This document shows, one piece after another, positions 8,323 to 17,971 of a stretch of DNA of 64,000 nt (positions are counted from its first letter, which is position 1; the number at the start of each line of letters is the position of its first letter). The position numbers were made by a program, and so were the translations under genes. This DNA comes from Oceanococcus sp. HetDA_MAG_MS8 (GTDB lineage: Bacteria; Pseudomonadota; Gammaproteobacteria; Nevskiales; Oceanococcaceae): assembly GCA_019192445.1 (NCBI GenBank), contig JAHCMK010000012.1, positions 1 to 64,000 on the forward strand, written 5' to 3'. The notes under the pieces were generated by a model. It did no database searches, was not told the DNA's origin, and worked only from the letters and a program-made list of their open reading frames with translations.

Positions 8323-9918
8323 CTAGCGGCGAACCGCAGACAAAATAGTGTCGAATAGCGAACCGGCAGTGGCAATAACCTGCGCTGCGGCCTGATAGGC
8401 CTGCTCGTAGCGGAGTAAATCGGCAGCCTCTTCGTCCAAGTTCACGCCTTGGATAGAATCTCGGCGATCCAAGGCGAAGTTCTCGGCTGCCCGGCTGCTA
8501 TCCAAGCTTAGATTCGCACTGGCTGCAGACTGGCCAGTGCGCGCAATCCACAAGTTAGTGGCCGTGCCCACATCATCCTGGCCACCGTTGAGAAGTGGGC
8601 CGGAAATGTTTTGCTGCAACGCCAGTAGATTGGTGTTATCACCGCTATTGGCTGGACTCCCCGCCGCCGCAACCGACAGATCCTGCGCGTCTACATTCAG
8701 ACTTTCGATACTGGACGCAGCAGCAGGCTGGATCACAAATCGATCTCCATTGGCGGGCGTACCCGCCAAGCTCAGAGCAATACCTGAGACCAGTAGCGGG
8801 TCCGCAATACTGCCGGTACCGCTTACCGTCAATGCGTTGCCGTCAGCATCACGGGCACTATAGGAACCAGCGTCGAAGCTGAGTTCAAAGCGTTGTGCAG
8901 GAATCTGGCTGACATCATCAATACTTGCGCTGAACACTGCCGTACCGGTGTTCGCCGCTCCGTCGGTAACCACAGCCTCGGGAACGCTAAACAAGGCAGG
9001 GCCTGGGTTACCATCCAAGCCAACACCAGCAGCCTGAAAGTCATTCAGCGTGATGGCGACACCGGCGGCAAGCTGACCCAAGCTGTCACGCGCGGCAGGA
9101 AGATCGTTTTGCAGTAGGTCTAAGTAGCCACGGATTTCGCCGCCCACCACACGTGGAGGCTGCACCACGCCGTCCACCGTCAGCTGCAGTTGTCCAGACT
9201 CGTCACGTGCCAAGCCAAAGTCCACGGGCTGCCCGGCTTGGAGCAAAGGCTGGCCATTGGCCAAGCCCAGTTGCAAGCTATCGTTCCGACCCACCTGTGC
9301 TTCAATGCCCAGGGTCTGGGAGAGATCCTGCAGCAACACATCACGTTGATCTAGCAGTGTGGCCCGGCCAGCATCCAGAGCGCCGCCAGTATCGAGCTGC
9401 CCTTGTACAACGGCCAATTGATCAAGCTGGTCTTGGGCTAACTGAACCTGAGTTTGCAAACTGCGGATGTTGTCTTGTTCTTCCGCCGCAAAGGTCGCAT
9501 CGAGCCCGGCGACACGGGAGGAGAACTGCTCCAAAGCCGCCAGAACGGACTGGCGGGTGGGGATATCCGTTGGCTGGATGGTCAACGCACTCAGCGACTG
9601 TTGTAAATCCTGCAGCGGTGTGGCCAAGTTTGTGGCCGGATCCGACACTTGCGTGTCTAGTCGGCTCAGCGTGGTGGCGCGAACTTCAATTTGCGCCCGC
9701 TGGGCGGTTGCCTCGCGGGCAGCACTCAGCGCCGAATTGTCGGCATCACGCGTCAAAGACACAACATCAACGCCAGAGCCACCAGCGAGTTGGCCTATAT
9801 TCACAGATTGCCGGGCATACCCCGGAGCATTCGCATTGGCGACGTTACGACTGACTGTGGTCAGCGCCGCTTGGTAGGTCGACAGTGCCGACCGACCGAT
9901 ATCAAAGAGTTGCGTCAT
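8323..9918 (-). CDS. flgK: Flagellar hook-filament junction protein FlgK
   Basis: A 531-residue HAP1. The N-terminus LFDIGRSALSTYQAALTTVS contains the rod/hook family motif, followed by SRNVANANAPGYARQ. The C-terminus has the typical VNLDEEAADLLRYEQAYQAA plus AAQVIATAGSLFDTIL. FlgK is the first junction protein on the hook and is exported with FlgN as chaperone (flgN at 19041). The start overlaps the last 17 bases of flgJ and has AAGGAA upstream inside that gene, implying coupled translation. Confidence 0.96.
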   Translation of the reverse strand: MTQLFDIGRSALSTYQAALTTVSRNVANANAPGYARQSVNIGQLAGGSGVDVVSLTRDADNSALSAAREATAQRAQIEVRATTLSRLDTQVSDPATNLATPLQDLQQSLSALTIQPTDIPTRQSVLAALEQFSSRVAGLDATFAAEEQDNIRSLQTQVQLAQDQLDQLAVVQGQLDTGGALDAGRATLLDQRDVLLQDLSQTLGIEAQVGRNDSLQLGLANGQPLLQAGQPVDFGLARDESGQLQLTVDGVVQPPRVVGGEIRGYLDLLQNDLPAARDSLGQLAAGVAITLNDFQAAGVGLDGNPGPALFSVPEAVVTDGAANTGTAVFSASIDDVSQIPAQRFELSFDAGSYSARDADGNALTVSGTGSIADPLLVSGIALSLAGTPANGDRFVIQPAAASSIESLNVDAQDLSVAAAGSPANSGDNTNLLALQQNISGPLLNGGQDDVGTATNLWIARTGQSAASANLSLDSSRAAENFALDRRDSIQGVNLDEEAADLLRYEQAYQAAAQVIATAGSLFDTILSAVRR

Positions 9919-10834
9919 CGGCAGATTCCTTCCGGCTCAAATCTGCGAGCCATGGAGAATCTGCAACTTGCAATACGCGTGCCGCGTAATCTGGATCTGT
10001 GGCGTAGCCGGCCTTGGCCAAGCCCTCAATGTAGGCGCGATCAGAGCCACCATGCTCCAATGCTTGGGCATACCGGGGCTGCGCACGCACGAAATGCACA
10101 TAATCGGCCACGGCCTCCGCGAAGCTTTGATAACCACGAAATTCGGCCTGTTCGCTGCGCATCTGCCCGTTCTCATACTCCTGAGTTGTGGCCTGGACGG
10201 AGGCTCCAGCCCAACGGTCATGGCTTTTGACACCGAAGAGGTTATGGCTGCTCTGGCCAGGTTGTTGCGTTGGCATGTGCTGCCCCCACCCCGTCTCTAG
10301 CGCGGCTTGAGCCAGCAAGATACGAGGAGACACCCCCAAAGCATGGGCAGCCGGAGCAATGATGGGGTGCAACTTCTGTACAAAATCTTGGGGCGACCCA
10401 ATAGCAGCATCACTCTGCTGCGTGTATTCGGCTAGCGCCATCGTTGTGGTGACATTCAAGGCTGCCCGCATAGGTGGCTGAAGGCCCACTTGCTCACGCC
10501 GCAGGTCCTGATTCAGACCGAACTCGGCCTTAGAGGACGATGCTCCTGTGGCCTGGGACAAAGCCGGTTGAAGCATCTGCGCCACCCCCAGGCCCCGACC
10601 AGCCGCCAAACTATCCGCCAACTCGCGTACCCACAATCCACGAACTTGTTCGGCCTGACCACTACCACCCATGCCGGCAAAATCCTCCGGTAAGGCCTCG
10701 TCTAATAAAGTTTTGATAAAGAGGGCTTCAAACTCTCGAGCGATGTCGGCCACTGGCTCCGTAGGCTTTGCCAGCGCTGCGGGGTTGCTAGCCGACTTAA
10801 GGGCTAACCCAGCATGACTGGCCTCAAGCTTCAT
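9902..10834 (-). CDS. flgJ: Bifunctional rod-assembly protein / peptidoglycan hydrolase FlgJ
   Basis: A 310-residue protein of the two-domain FlgJ type. Residues about 30-100 are the rod-binding domain (AREFEALFIKTLLDEALP, VRGLWVRELADSLAAGRGLG). Residues about 150-300 are a GH73-type glucosaminidase (AQAALETGWGQHMP, HNLFGVKSHDRW, FRGYQSFAEAVADYVHFV). The glutamate in ALETGWG is the expected catalytic acid. It opens the peptidoglycan layer for the rod. It lies 46 bases after flgI and overlaps flgK by 17 bases. Confidence 0.95.
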   Translation of the reverse strand: MKLEASHAGLALKSASNPAALAKPTEPVADIAREFEALFIKTLLDEALPEDFAGMGGSGQAEQVRGLWVRELADSLAAGRGLGVAQMLQPALSQATGASSSKAEFGLNQDLRREQVGLQPPMRAALNVTTTMALAEYTQQSDAAIGSPQDFVQKLHPIIAPAAHALGVSPRILLAQAALETGWGQHMPTQQPGQSSHNLFGVKSHDRWAGASVQATTQEYENGQMRSEQAEFRGYQSFAEAVADYVHFVRAQPRYAQALEHGGSDRAYIEGLAKAGYATDPDYAARVLQVADSPWLADLSRKESADDATL

Positions 10835-10880
10835 TGCCGCCGCGCTGTGAATAACGATCGATATGCATAATTTAGCGGGG

Positions 10881-11984
10881 TCAGATCACAACCAATTCGG
10901 CGCGTAATGCGCCGGCCTGCTTGAGCGCTTCCAAAATAGCGACGAGATCCCCAGGAGCCGCTCCTACGCTATTGACCGCGCGCACGATGGAATCCAATGT
11001 CGTGCCGCCTTCAAGCACGAACATGCGGCCATCGCCCTCCTCCACCGCAATATCGGTGCGCGGAGTTACCACGGTTTGACCCTGGCCCAAGGCATTGGGC
11101 TGATCCACATCAAAGCGTTCGCGGATGGTCACAGACAAAGAGCCATGCGTCACCGCTGCGGGGTATACCTTCACGCTCTGACCAATCACCACGGTACCCG
11201 TGCGAGAATTGACCACAACCCGCGCGGGTCCCTGCCCTGGCGCAACTTCAATATCTTCCAGGGCCGCAATGAAGGCCACCATTTGATCGGCGCTTTTGGG
11301 CCCAGACACCGCCACCGTAACAGCGTCCACCGCACTGGCCAGACCAGGCCCCAAGGTATTGTTAATGGCGCGCACAATGCGCTGCGAAGTGCGGAAGTCG
11401 CCCTGGTGCAGGTTCAGGTGCACCATGTCATCTTGCATCAGTGCGTTGGGCGGGGATTTTTCCACCATAGCGCCGTTAGGAATACGGCCGGTGGACGGCA
11501 CATTCAAAGACACGCGTGATCCGTCGCGCCCCTCAACGCCGAAGCCGCCAACCACCAAGCTGCCCTGGGCCAAGGCGTAAATCTCGCCGTCGGCCCCGCG
11601 CAGTGGCGACATCAGCAAACTGCCACCACGCAGACTACGCGCATTACCGAAGGAAGACACCGTGACGTCAATCTTTTGGCCGGGCTTGGCGAAGGCTGGG
11701 AGCTCGGCATGAAGCGCCACCGCTGCAATGTTATTAAGCTGCAGATTCAAGCCCTGCGGCAAGGTCACTCCCAGCTCTTGCAACATGCTGGTCAGGCTTT
11801 GGTTTGTGAATGGTGTCTGATTGGTGCGGTCCCCCGATCCATCTAAGCCCACCACCAAGCCGTAACCCACGAGGGCGTTAGAGCGAACTCCTGCTACGGA
11901 GGCTAAATCCTTGATTCGTTCGGCTTGGGCGGGTCCTACGACCAGCAAAGCTGCCAGAACCAACAATGATGCAATTCGCCACAT
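10881..11984 (-). CDS. flgI: Flagellar P-ring protein FlgI
   Basis: A 367-residue periplasmic P-ring protein. I choose ATG 11984, which has AGGAG about 8 bases upstream and gives a clean signal peptide ([21 protein letters not shown], cleaved before [11 protein letters not shown]). A longer frame to 12038 is open but would overlap flgH. Family motifs include [29 protein letters not shown] and the C-terminal [20 protein letters not shown]. FlgI forms the bushing around the rod in peptidoglycan. It begins 11 bases past flgH. Confidence 0.96.
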   Translation of the reverse strand: MWRIASLLVLAALLVVGPAQAERIKDLASVAGVRSNALVGYGLVVGLDGSGDRTNQTPFTNQSLTSMLQELGVTLPQGLNLQLNNIAAVALHAELPAFAKPGQKIDVTVSSFGNARSLRGGSLLMSPLRGADGEIYALAQGSLVVGGFGVEGRDGSRVSLNVPSTGRIPNGAMVEKSPPNALMQDDMVHLNLHQGDFRTSQRIVRAINNTLGPGLASAVDAVTVAVSGPKSADQMVAFIAALEDIEVAPGQGPARVVVNSRTGTVVIGQSVKVYPAAVTHGSLSVTIRERFDVDQPNALGQGQTVVTPRTDIAVEEGDGRMFVLEGGTTLDSIVRAVNSVGAAPGDLVAILEALKQAGALRAELVVI

Positions 11985-11995
11985 GACTAAGGCTC

Positions 11996-12694
11996 CTAAA
12001 AAGGCCAGAGTGGAGAGGAGAAAAAGCGCGCTAACCAACCCTGGGCGTTGGCATCAGCCACCGCGCCACGACCGGAGTAATCAATATGGGCATCGGCGAC
12101 CCGCGATGAAGGCACGGTGTTGTTCGCTGCAATATCTTGGGGCCGAACCAAGCCAGTGAGGCGTAAATATTCGGTGCCCTGATTCAAGCGCAGACGCTTC
12201 TCACCAGCCACCGAAAGCGTTCCACCAGGTAGCACCTTTATCACGCGTACCGATAGCTCGCCTTGTAGCTGATTACTCTGCTGACTGTTTCCGCTCCCTT
12301 CAAATTCACGCTCGCCGCTCACTTCGGCACTGAGGCCATCGGTAGTAGGAACGCGGCCAAAAAGGTTCGGCGCCGACAAACTCACGCTCTGCGACTTCCC
12401 GGTAGAGGTAGAGGCTGATTTACGCGCTGTCGTCTGCTCTTCCAACAAAATGGTGAGCACATCACCCACATTGCGTGCGCGTTGATCGGAAAACAGACCC
12501 GAGCCCCGGTTTGGGTTAAATAAAGAGCCATTGGCAATGGGCTGCTGCACCGGGTAGACCGGTTCCGGAAGGGGTTCAGGCTCAGGTTGACGCGTACTGG
12601 CGCAACCACCGAAGAGCCATAAGGTGCCCAGGTATAGGACCGGCAGCCAGATGCCCCGATCCGGCTTTGAGTTATCAGAGGTTGTTGTTGACAT
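11996..12694 (-). CDS. flgH: Flagellar L-ring lipoprotein FlgH
   Basis: A 232-residue outer-membrane lipoprotein. After a polar N-terminal stretch the hydrophobic signal leads to the lipobox LFGGC with Cys31. Family motifs follow: [38 protein letters not shown] and the C-terminal [15 protein letters not shown]. FlgH makes the L-ring that carries the rod through the outer membrane. The start overlaps the last 20 bases of flgG, and the pre-lipobox region is longer than usual, so a later non-ATG start is possible. Confidence 0.95.
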   Translation of the reverse strand: MSTTTSDNSKPDRGIWLPVLYLGTLWLFGGCASTRQPEPEPLPEPVYPVQQPIANGSLFNPNRGSGLFSDQRARNVGDVLTILLEEQTTARKSASTSTGKSQSVSLSAPNLFGRVPTTDGLSAEVSGEREFEGSGNSQQSNQLQGELSVRVIKVLPGGTLSVAGEKRLRLNQGTEYLRLTGLVRPQDIAANNTVPSSRVADAHIDYSGRGAVADANAQGWLARFFSSPLWPF

Positions 12695-13460
12695 AGGACA
12701 ACATCTGGTCGCTGGTTTCGATGGCTTTAGAGTTCAGCTCATAGGCACGCTGGGTCTCAATCATGTCCACCAGCTCCTCCACCACATTCACATTGGAGCT
12801 CTCCAAGGCGCCCTGTCGCACTGTGCCCAAGCCATTGGCGCCAGGAGCGCCAATCTGTGCAGGCCCACTGGCTGCGGTTTCCAAAAGCAGGTTTTCACCC
12901 CGCGCCGCCAAACCGCCTGGGTTCACAAAATCGGCCAAGGTGAGGTTGCCAACCTCCTGAGGAGCGGCCGCGCCGGGCGTTTGCACAGACACCACGCCGT
13001 CCTGGCCAATAATTAATGACTGCGCTTCGATGGGCACATTGATGCCCGGTAACACGGCATAGCCGCCGGCAGTGACCAAATTACCCTCAGCATCAAGTTG
13101 CAAAGAGCCGTCGCGGGTGTAGGCCTGGGTCCCATCCGGCAGCAGAATTTGCAAGAATCCGCGACCGTTGATGGCCACATCTAGCGCATTGTCGGTTTGC
13201 GATAGTGTGCCTTGGGTGAAGTCACGTTCGGTGGCCACGAGGCGCGAGCCCGTGCCAATTTCCAAACCTGTTGCAGAGCGCGTTTGCTGCGAGGTTTGTC
13301 CCCCAGCTTGACGCAGGTTCTGATAGATCAGATCTTCGAAGACAGCATTGCTTTTTTTAAAGCCGGTGGTGTTCACATTGGCTAGGTTATTGGCAATGAC
13401 GCTCATGCGTGTTTGCTGTGCATCTAGCCCAGTTTTGGCCACCCATAACGAGTTATTCAT
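12675..13460 (-). CDS. flgG: Flagellar distal rod protein FlgG
   Basis: A 261-residue distal rod protein of normal length. The N-terminus [20 protein letters not shown] continues with [15 protein letters not shown] conserved FlgG segment is [20 protein letters not shown]. The C-terminus is [23 protein letters not shown] 13460 has GGAGAGAAGG just upstream. It lies 16 bases after flgF in the rod/hook operon. Confidence 0.97.
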   Translation of the reverse strand: MNNSLWVAKTGLDAQQTRMSVIANNLANVNTTGFKKSNAVFEDLIYQNLRQAGGQTSQQTRSATGLEIGTGSRLVATERDFTQGTLSQTDNALDVAINGRGFLQILLPDGTQAYTRDGSLQLDAEGNLVTAGGYAVLPGINVPIEAQSLIIGQDGVVSVQTPGAAAPQEVGNLTLADFVNPGGLAARGENLLLETAASGPAQIGAPGANGLGTVRQGALESSNVNVVEELVDMIETQRAYELNSKAIETSDQMLSYVNNNL

Positions 13461-13476
13461 CCTTCTCTCCTCTCAC

Positions 13477-14220
13477 TTAGCGCATCCGCAGGAGTTCGGC
13501 GGTGCGCTGCGCGTGTTCATCCGCCTTCTTCATCAGTTGAATCTGGGTTTCAAAGCGGCGCTGCTGCTCAATCATGGAAACCAGTGCAGAGGCCGGATTC
13601 ACATTGGACTGCTCCAGGGCTCCACTGAGAATGGCGTCGTCGCCCGCTGGCGCTAATTCCTGCTCGGTATCGCGTGGTCGAAACAAGCCGTCCGTGCCAC
13701 GAAGCATCCCGGCATCGGGTTCCTGCACCACCCGAATGCGATCAATCTCCGCATTAACGCCGCCGCCAACGCCCAAGGGAATAATCGAGAAAGTGCCATC
13801 GCGGCCGATACTGATGGACTCTGCAGGGGGCACACCAATCGCTCCACCACCGCCGAGCACCGCGTTTCCCGAGGCGGTTTGCAAGCGCCCATTCACGTCG
13901 ATTTGTAGGTTGCCGGCACGGGTATAGGCCGTGCTGCCATCGGCAGCCTCTACCGCTAGCCAGGTCCCTGGCTGCAAGGCGATATCCAGACTTCGACCGG
14001 TGGTTTTAACAGCGCCAGGCAGGGCGTCGTAACCCCCCTCTGCTGCACTGGCATGGACCCGGCTTTGCCAGCCGGGCCCATCCACATTGGTGGCCTCGGT
14101 CTGGTTCAGTGCTGCCTTAAAGCCGGGCGTATTCGCATTCGCCAAGTTATGGCTCACCTTGCCCTGCGCTTGCAGGGCTCGGCTAGCACCGTTCATGGCG
14201 ACGTAGAGGAGACGGTCCAT
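13477..14220 (-). CDS. flgF: Flagellar proximal rod protein FlgF
   Basis: A 247-residue rod protein. It opens MDRLLYVAMNGASRALQAQG with SHNLANANTPGFKAAL, and ends with the rod-family segment LEQSNVNPASALVSMIEQQR. The middle contains YTRAGNLQIDVNGRL, as in FlgE/F/G. Its place between flgE and flgG matches the canonical order. It follows flgE by 16 bases. Confidence 0.95.
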   Translation of the reverse strand: MDRLLYVAMNGASRALQAQGKVSHNLANANTPGFKAALNQTEATNVDGPGWQSRVHASAAEGGYDALPGAVKTTGRSLDIALQPGTWLAVEAADGSTAYTRAGNLQIDVNGRLQTASGNAVLGGGGAIGVPPAESISIGRDGTFSIIPLGVGGGVNAEIDRIRVVQEPDAGMLRGTDGLFRPRDTEQELAPAGDDAILSGALEQSNVNPASALVSMIEQQRRFETQIQLMKKADEHAQRTAELLRMR

Positions 14221-14236
14221 CGCAGGCTACTCAGAA

Positions 14237-15454
14237 TTACCGCAGGTTCAGTGCAGCCTGAGTGATCTGATCGGCGGTCGTCACCACCTGAGCATTGGCC
14301 TGGAAGCTGCGTTGTGCGGTGATGATATTGACCAACTCAGCGGTGAGATCCACATTCGAGGTTTCGATAGCTCCGGCACGCAGGTTGCCGAAGTCACCGG
14401 TGCCCGCAGCGCCGCGACGAACCTGCCCAGAGTCGGCCGTCGCAGACCAGGCGTTTTCACCTTGGGGCTGCAGACCATTCAGGTTTCGGAAACTGCTCAA
14501 GGCCACTTGGCCCAGGTCAATCAATTGACCATTGTTATAACGCGCTTGCAGGGTGCCGTTACTGGAAAACTCCACCCGATTCAGCTGGCCATTGGTAAAG
14601 CCATCCTGAGCAAGATCACTCACGGCGAACTCGGAGCCAAACTGAGTCAGCCCGGTGAGGTCGAGGGTGATGTCCTGCGGATCTGCCCCAACGCCAACGG
14701 TTAAGCCAGTGAGGTTGACCTCGCCCGTGGCGGGGGCTGTCAAGAGACCACTGCCGTCAAATGTCAGGGTGGTTGGTGACCCCACGTCTGTGCCGTCAAC
14801 TGCAATGTTCAGGGTCCATTCGTTATCGGTGGCGGTCTTGCTCAAGTACAGGGTCGCCGAAGAAGGAGCGCCCAACGAGTTATAAATCGTGATCGACGTC
14901 GCATGGTTATAGCTATCTGGATCAGCTGGATCAAAGGTCGCTACGGGGGGCGCAGTGGCATCGGCAGGCAGATTAAACACGGACTCGATCTCGCCGGTTG
15001 CCTGCGGCGGACTTTCCTGAGTCGAGATTTGCAAATCAGCCAGCTCTGCCGTGTTAAAACCACCCCCAGCCAGCGGTGCAAAACCCTGCAGCCGATCACC
15101 AAAAGCCGTCACGATGCGACCCTCATTGTCGACCTGAAAGGATCCATCTCGGGTATACACCTCAGAGCCGTCCCGATTCAGAGTGAAAAAACCAGCACCG
15201 CTGATGGCCAGGTCTAGAGAGTTATCAGTGAACTGGATTGTTCCCTGCGTGAAATCCTGACGCGCAGAGCCAATGGCCACACCGCCACCGCTTGCCTCAG
15301 CAGTGAGCGATTGACCCGAAGTCGTAATGAGGTCAGCAAATGTTGAACGTGAGCCTTTGAAACCATTGGTGTTGGCATTGGCGATGTTGTTCGAGATCAC
15401 ATTCAGATCTGAGGTCGCAGCATTCATGCCCGACAAAGCGATACGGAAAGACAT
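14237..15454 (-). CDS. flgE: Flagellar hook protein FlgE
   Basis: A 405-residue hook subunit. The N-terminus is SFRIALSGMNAATSDLNVIS followed by NNIANANTNGFKGSR. YTRDGSFQVDNEGRIV is the common hook/rod motif. The C-terminus has IETSNVDLTAELVNIITAQR. Polymerised FlgE forms the universal joint, and its length is normal for a gammaproteobacterial hook protein. It starts right after flgD (2-base gap), whose product caps the growing hook. Confidence 0.96.
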   Translation of the reverse strand: MSFRIALSGMNAATSDLNVISNNIANANTNGFKGSRSTFADLITTSGQSLTAEASGGGVAIGSARQDFTQGTIQFTDNSLDLAISGAGFFTLNRDGSEVYTRDGSFQVDNEGRIVTAFGDRLQGFAPLAGGGFNTAELADLQISTQESPPQATGEIESVFNLPADATAPPVATFDPADPDSYNHATSITIYNSLGAPSSATLYLSKTATDNEWTLNIAVDGTDVGSPTTLTFDGSGLLTAPATGEVNLTGLTVGVGADPQDITLDLTGLTQFGSEFAVSDLAQDGFTNGQLNRVEFSSNGTLQARYNNGQLIDLGQVALSSFRNLNGLQPQGENAWSATADSGQVRRGAAGTGDFGNLRAGAIETSNVDLTAELVNIITAQRSFQANAQVVTTADQITQAALNLR

Positions 15455-15456
15455 AA

Positions 15457-16113
15457 TTAGTTCTCCTGACGAATATGGCGGACATCGCGCAGAGCGAGTT
15501 CCTGTCCATTGGCAAGTTGAAGTTGAGCCTGACCACCACCGGCAGCCAGCGTGACCCCTTGAATGCGGTCAGCCATCAAGACGTCGAGTGTTTGTGACGC
15601 GGCGCCTGCCCCGAGCACTGCTTGAACTTGGTAGTTCCCCGGCGGCAGTTCAGGTAGCGCCACATCCACCATGCCGGCACTGCGCGAACCCAGATCCAGA
15701 ACCTCGGCCAAGCTGCCGTCAGAGGATTGAATCCGAACTTGCAGAGGGCCACCGTTGGGAAGCTCGACTGCCACCGTTTGGGCAGCTCCGGAGTAACTAG
15801 CCCTCATGCTTAAGACTTCGCGGCCGATAAGAGATGCGGCGTCGAGTAATTGGTTGGCCCCTAAAGAAGACACCATAGATTCGACGCTAGCCTGCAGCTC
15901 CGTAATCCCGTTCACGGTGGAGAACTGCGCCATCTGGCCCAAGAACTCGCCATTTTCCATGGGCTTGAAGGGGTCTTGATTCTGCAGCTGCGCAATCATC
16001 AGCTGTAAAAAGTCGTCCTGGCCTAAGGACTGCTCTTCTACGCCGCCAGAGCGGCTAGTTCCGGTACTCGCGCCCGCTCCCACGGCGGCTTGTATTGCTT
16101 GAATATCAGCCAC
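15457..16113 (-). CDS. flgD: Flagellar hook assembly scaffold FlgD
   Basis: A 218-residue hook cap protein. The conserved N-terminal part contains LGQDDFLQLMIAQLQNQDPF and PMENGEFLGQMAQFSTVNGI. The C-terminal half is a FlgD Ig/Tudor-like region with ELPNGGPLQVRIQSSDG and LPELPPGNYQVQAV. It overlaps flgC by 8 bases and is followed by flgE after 2 bases, so the three are tightly coupled. Confidence 0.96.
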   Translation of the reverse strand: MADIQAIQAAVGAGASTGTSRSGGVEEQSLGQDDFLQLMIAQLQNQDPFKPMENGEFLGQMAQFSTVNGITELQASVESMVSSLGANQLLDAASLIGREVLSMRASYSGAAQTVAVELPNGGPLQVRIQSSDGSLAEVLDLGSRSAGMVDVALPELPPGNYQVQAVLGAGAASQTLDVLMADRIQGVTLAAGGGQAQLQLANGQELALRDVRHIRQEN

Positions 16114-16510
16114 GTCCGGTCTCCAAAGTACGCACCATCAAATCCTTGGTGGTGTTCATAAGTTCAAGGCTGCTCTGATAAGAACGCGAAGCGGAGATCA
16201 TGTCCGCCATGGACTCCACCACGTCCACCGCCGGGGCATAGACATAACCCTGCTCATCGGCCAGAGGATGTCCGGGCTGGTAGCGTGCCTGCGCAGGCGC
16301 TTCGGACTCGCGAATTTCATCCACCGCCACGCCGGGCAAGCCCGACTCCATCAGCACCGCTTTAAAAACGGCGTAGCGGGGTTTGTAGACTTCATCCGGG
16401 CTTCCGGCCACGCTGTCTGCGTTAGCCAGGTTCGAGGCCACCGTGTTCAGGCGAGTAGACTGGGCTGCCAGAGCGCGACCGGCCAATTCCAATGTAGAAA
16501 ATGAGGCCAT
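16106..16510 (-). CDS. flgC: Flagellar proximal rod protein FlgC
   Basis: A 134-residue rod protein. It opens with LELAGRALAAQSTRLNTVAS, then NLANADSVAGSPDEVYKPR, the FlgC signature. It ends with the conserved VVESMADMISASRSYQSSLE and NTTKDLMVRTL. It lies 2 bases after flgB. Confidence 0.97.
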   Translation of the reverse strand: MASFSTLELAGRALAAQSTRLNTVASNLANADSVAGSPDEVYKPRYAVFKAVLMESGLPGVAVDEIRESEAPAQARYQPGHPLADEQGYVYAPAVDVVESMADMISASRSYQSSLELMNTTKDLMVRTLETGRG

Positions 16511-16512
16511 TT

Positions 16513-16902
16513 TTAGCTCCCGCGGATGGCGAGGTTCAGCGACGCCATGCGTCCGTCGATGAAGCGCAGCGCCGCCTGATAACGCATGAGGGCATCGGCA
16601 TACGCGGCTTGCTCGACTGGGGTTTCAACCGTATTGCCATCGGCGCTAGGCTGGGTAGGGATGCGCCATTGGGTCGGAGCCGCTTGTGTCATAGTTGCGT
16701 CACCCACATGCCCGGCATGCGACCGCGCCATGGGTAGCGGCGAATCTCCGACACCTTTAAGCACGTCCTTGAAATTCACATCGCGAGCTTTAAACCCAGG
16801 GGTGTCAGCATTCGCGATGTTGCCGGCAATCACGCCTAGACGCTGACCATGCACTTTAAGTGCAGGAGCGGCGGCGCCAAAAAGAGGATCTGATTGAGCC
16901 AT
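16513..16902 (-). CDS. flgB: Flagellar proximal rod protein FlgB
   Basis: A 129-residue rod protein. The segment LKVHGQRLGVIAGNIANADT, then PGFKARDVNFKDVL, is typical of FlgB. The C-terminus contains EQAAYADALMRYQAALRFID. FlgB is at the base of the rod next to the MS ring. It follows cheV by 14 bases, which leaves no room for its own standard promoter, so it probably depends on the sigma-54 promoter upstream of cheV. Confidence 0.96.
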   Translation of the reverse strand: MAQSDPLFGAAAPALKVHGQRLGVIAGNIANADTPGFKARDVNFKDVLKGVGDSPLPMARSHAGHVGDATMTQAAPTQWRIPTQPSADGNTVETPVEQAAYADALMRYQAALRFIDGRMASLNLAIRGS

Positions 16903-16916
16903 GTCGGCCCTCCAAA

Positions 16917-17888
16917 TCAGGACTGTGTTCCGTCAGGGGCAAGCGCCGTGCCATCAGTCGCATGCAGCACAGATAAGGTTTGGGTGACGGCTCTTGCTAA
17001 ATCATCCGGGTGGAATTTGGGCACGAAACGATCCGCACCCACGCGGCGTACGAGCGCCGCGTTGAACATGCCCGATAAAGAGGTATGCAGAACCACAGGC
17101 AAATCGCGAAGCCGCGGATCTTTACGAATTTCACTGGTGAGGTGATATCCATCCATGTCTGGCATTTCGATGTCTGAAATGACCATGGCAAAAACATCCG
17201 TAGCGGGCCCACTCTCCGCAGCCGCTTGCAGAGCGCGCAAGGCAGCACGGCCATCATTGACCACCAAAGACTCCAAGCCCAAGGCATCCAATGTGCGCAC
17301 AATCTGCGCTCGCGCGGTGCGTGAATCGTCGGCGACCAATACCGTCTTGTTCTGGATCACTTGCTGCGGAACGGCTTGGACCACATCCTCAGAGAGCTCT
17401 GGCGCAGGACCGGAGACCAATGACAGCACATGTTCTACATCGATAATCTCAACGATGCGGCCTTCATGCCGAGTCACGGCTGTCAGGAATCCGTCGCGCT
17501 GGCCATCCAGGTTCGGGGGCGGCAGCACCTCTTCCACGGACTTGTGAATAATGCGATCCACCCTGGAGACCAATAGCCCCTGCGTGGTGCGATTGAACTC
17601 TGTGAGTATGGAGGTGGTAGCCGGTAGATTGCCTGGCAAACCCAATGCCGCGCCCAGCTTGAGCACCATGACATTTTGTTCGCGCACCCGAATCACTCCT
17701 GCCACCACCGGATGAGATTTGGGCATCGGCCGAATCTCGGGCGTGGTGAGCACCTCGCGTACTTTAAAAACGTTGATGCCGTACAAAACCTCATCACCCA
17801 ACTCGAACAGCAGCAGGGCGAGGCGGTTATGACCGGCCAGGCGAGTGCTATCGTCAATGCGCGACAGCAAACTTGATGGATGACTCAC
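16917..17888 (-). CDS. cheV: Chemotaxis coupling protein CheV (CheW-receiver fusion)
   Basis: A 323-residue protein if started at GTG 17888, which has GGAG nine bases upstream and aligns with CheV N-termini (SSLLSRIDDSTRLAGHNRLA). ATG 17903 is the alternative. The CheW-like domain (about 10-165) includes LLFELGDEVLYGINVFKVRE. The receiver domain (about 180-310) has acidic DD at 187-188, the phospho-acceptor D239 in VISDIEMPDMDG and a conserved lysine in FVPKF. CheV couples receptors to CheA and adapts by phosphorylation. Its place at the head of the flgB operon is common in gammaproteobacteria. Confidence 0.94.
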   Translation of the reverse strand: MSHPSSLLSRIDDSTRLAGHNRLALLLFELGDEVLYGINVFKVREVLTTPEIRPMPKSHPVVAGVIRVREQNVMVLKLGAALGLPGNLPATTSILTEFNRTTQGLLVSRVDRIIHKSVEEVLPPPNLDGQRDGFLTAVTRHEGRIVEIIDVEHVLSLVSGPAPELSEDVVQAVPQQVIQNKTVLVADDSRTARAQIVRTLDALGLESLVVNDGRAALRALQAAAESGPATDVFAMVISDIEMPDMDGYHLTSEIRKDPRLRDLPVVLHTSLSGMFNAALVRRVGADRFVPKFHPDDLARAVTQTLSVLHATDGTALAPDGTQS

Positions 17889-17927
17889 CAGGAAGTACTC
17901 CATAAATCGAACGATGCGCCGACCGCC

Positions 17928-17943
17928 TGCAAGGCTCACGCCG
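17928..17943 (-). promoter_or_regulatory. Sigma-54-type promoter for cheV-flgB operon
   Basis: Minus strand CGGCGTGAGCCTTGCA matches TGGCAYRNNNNTTGCW at all defined positions but two, with exact GG-N10-GC spacing. Predicted start is near 17917, leaving a short leader that still includes the GGAG before GTG 17888. Confidence 0.62.
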
Positions 17944-17959
17944 CGGCATTGGTATTGCA
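17944..17959 (+). promoter_or_regulatory. Sigma-54-type promoter for flgA
   Basis: Plus strand CGGCATTGGTATTGCA matches TGGCAYRNNNNTTGCW except at the first base and the R position, with exact GG-N10-GC spacing. The predicted start (about 17970) lies only two bases before the flgA ATG, so the transcript would be nearly leaderless. It directly abuts the opposing promoter at 17928-17943. Confidence 0.55.
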
Positions 17960-17971
17960 CGTTCGGCCACT

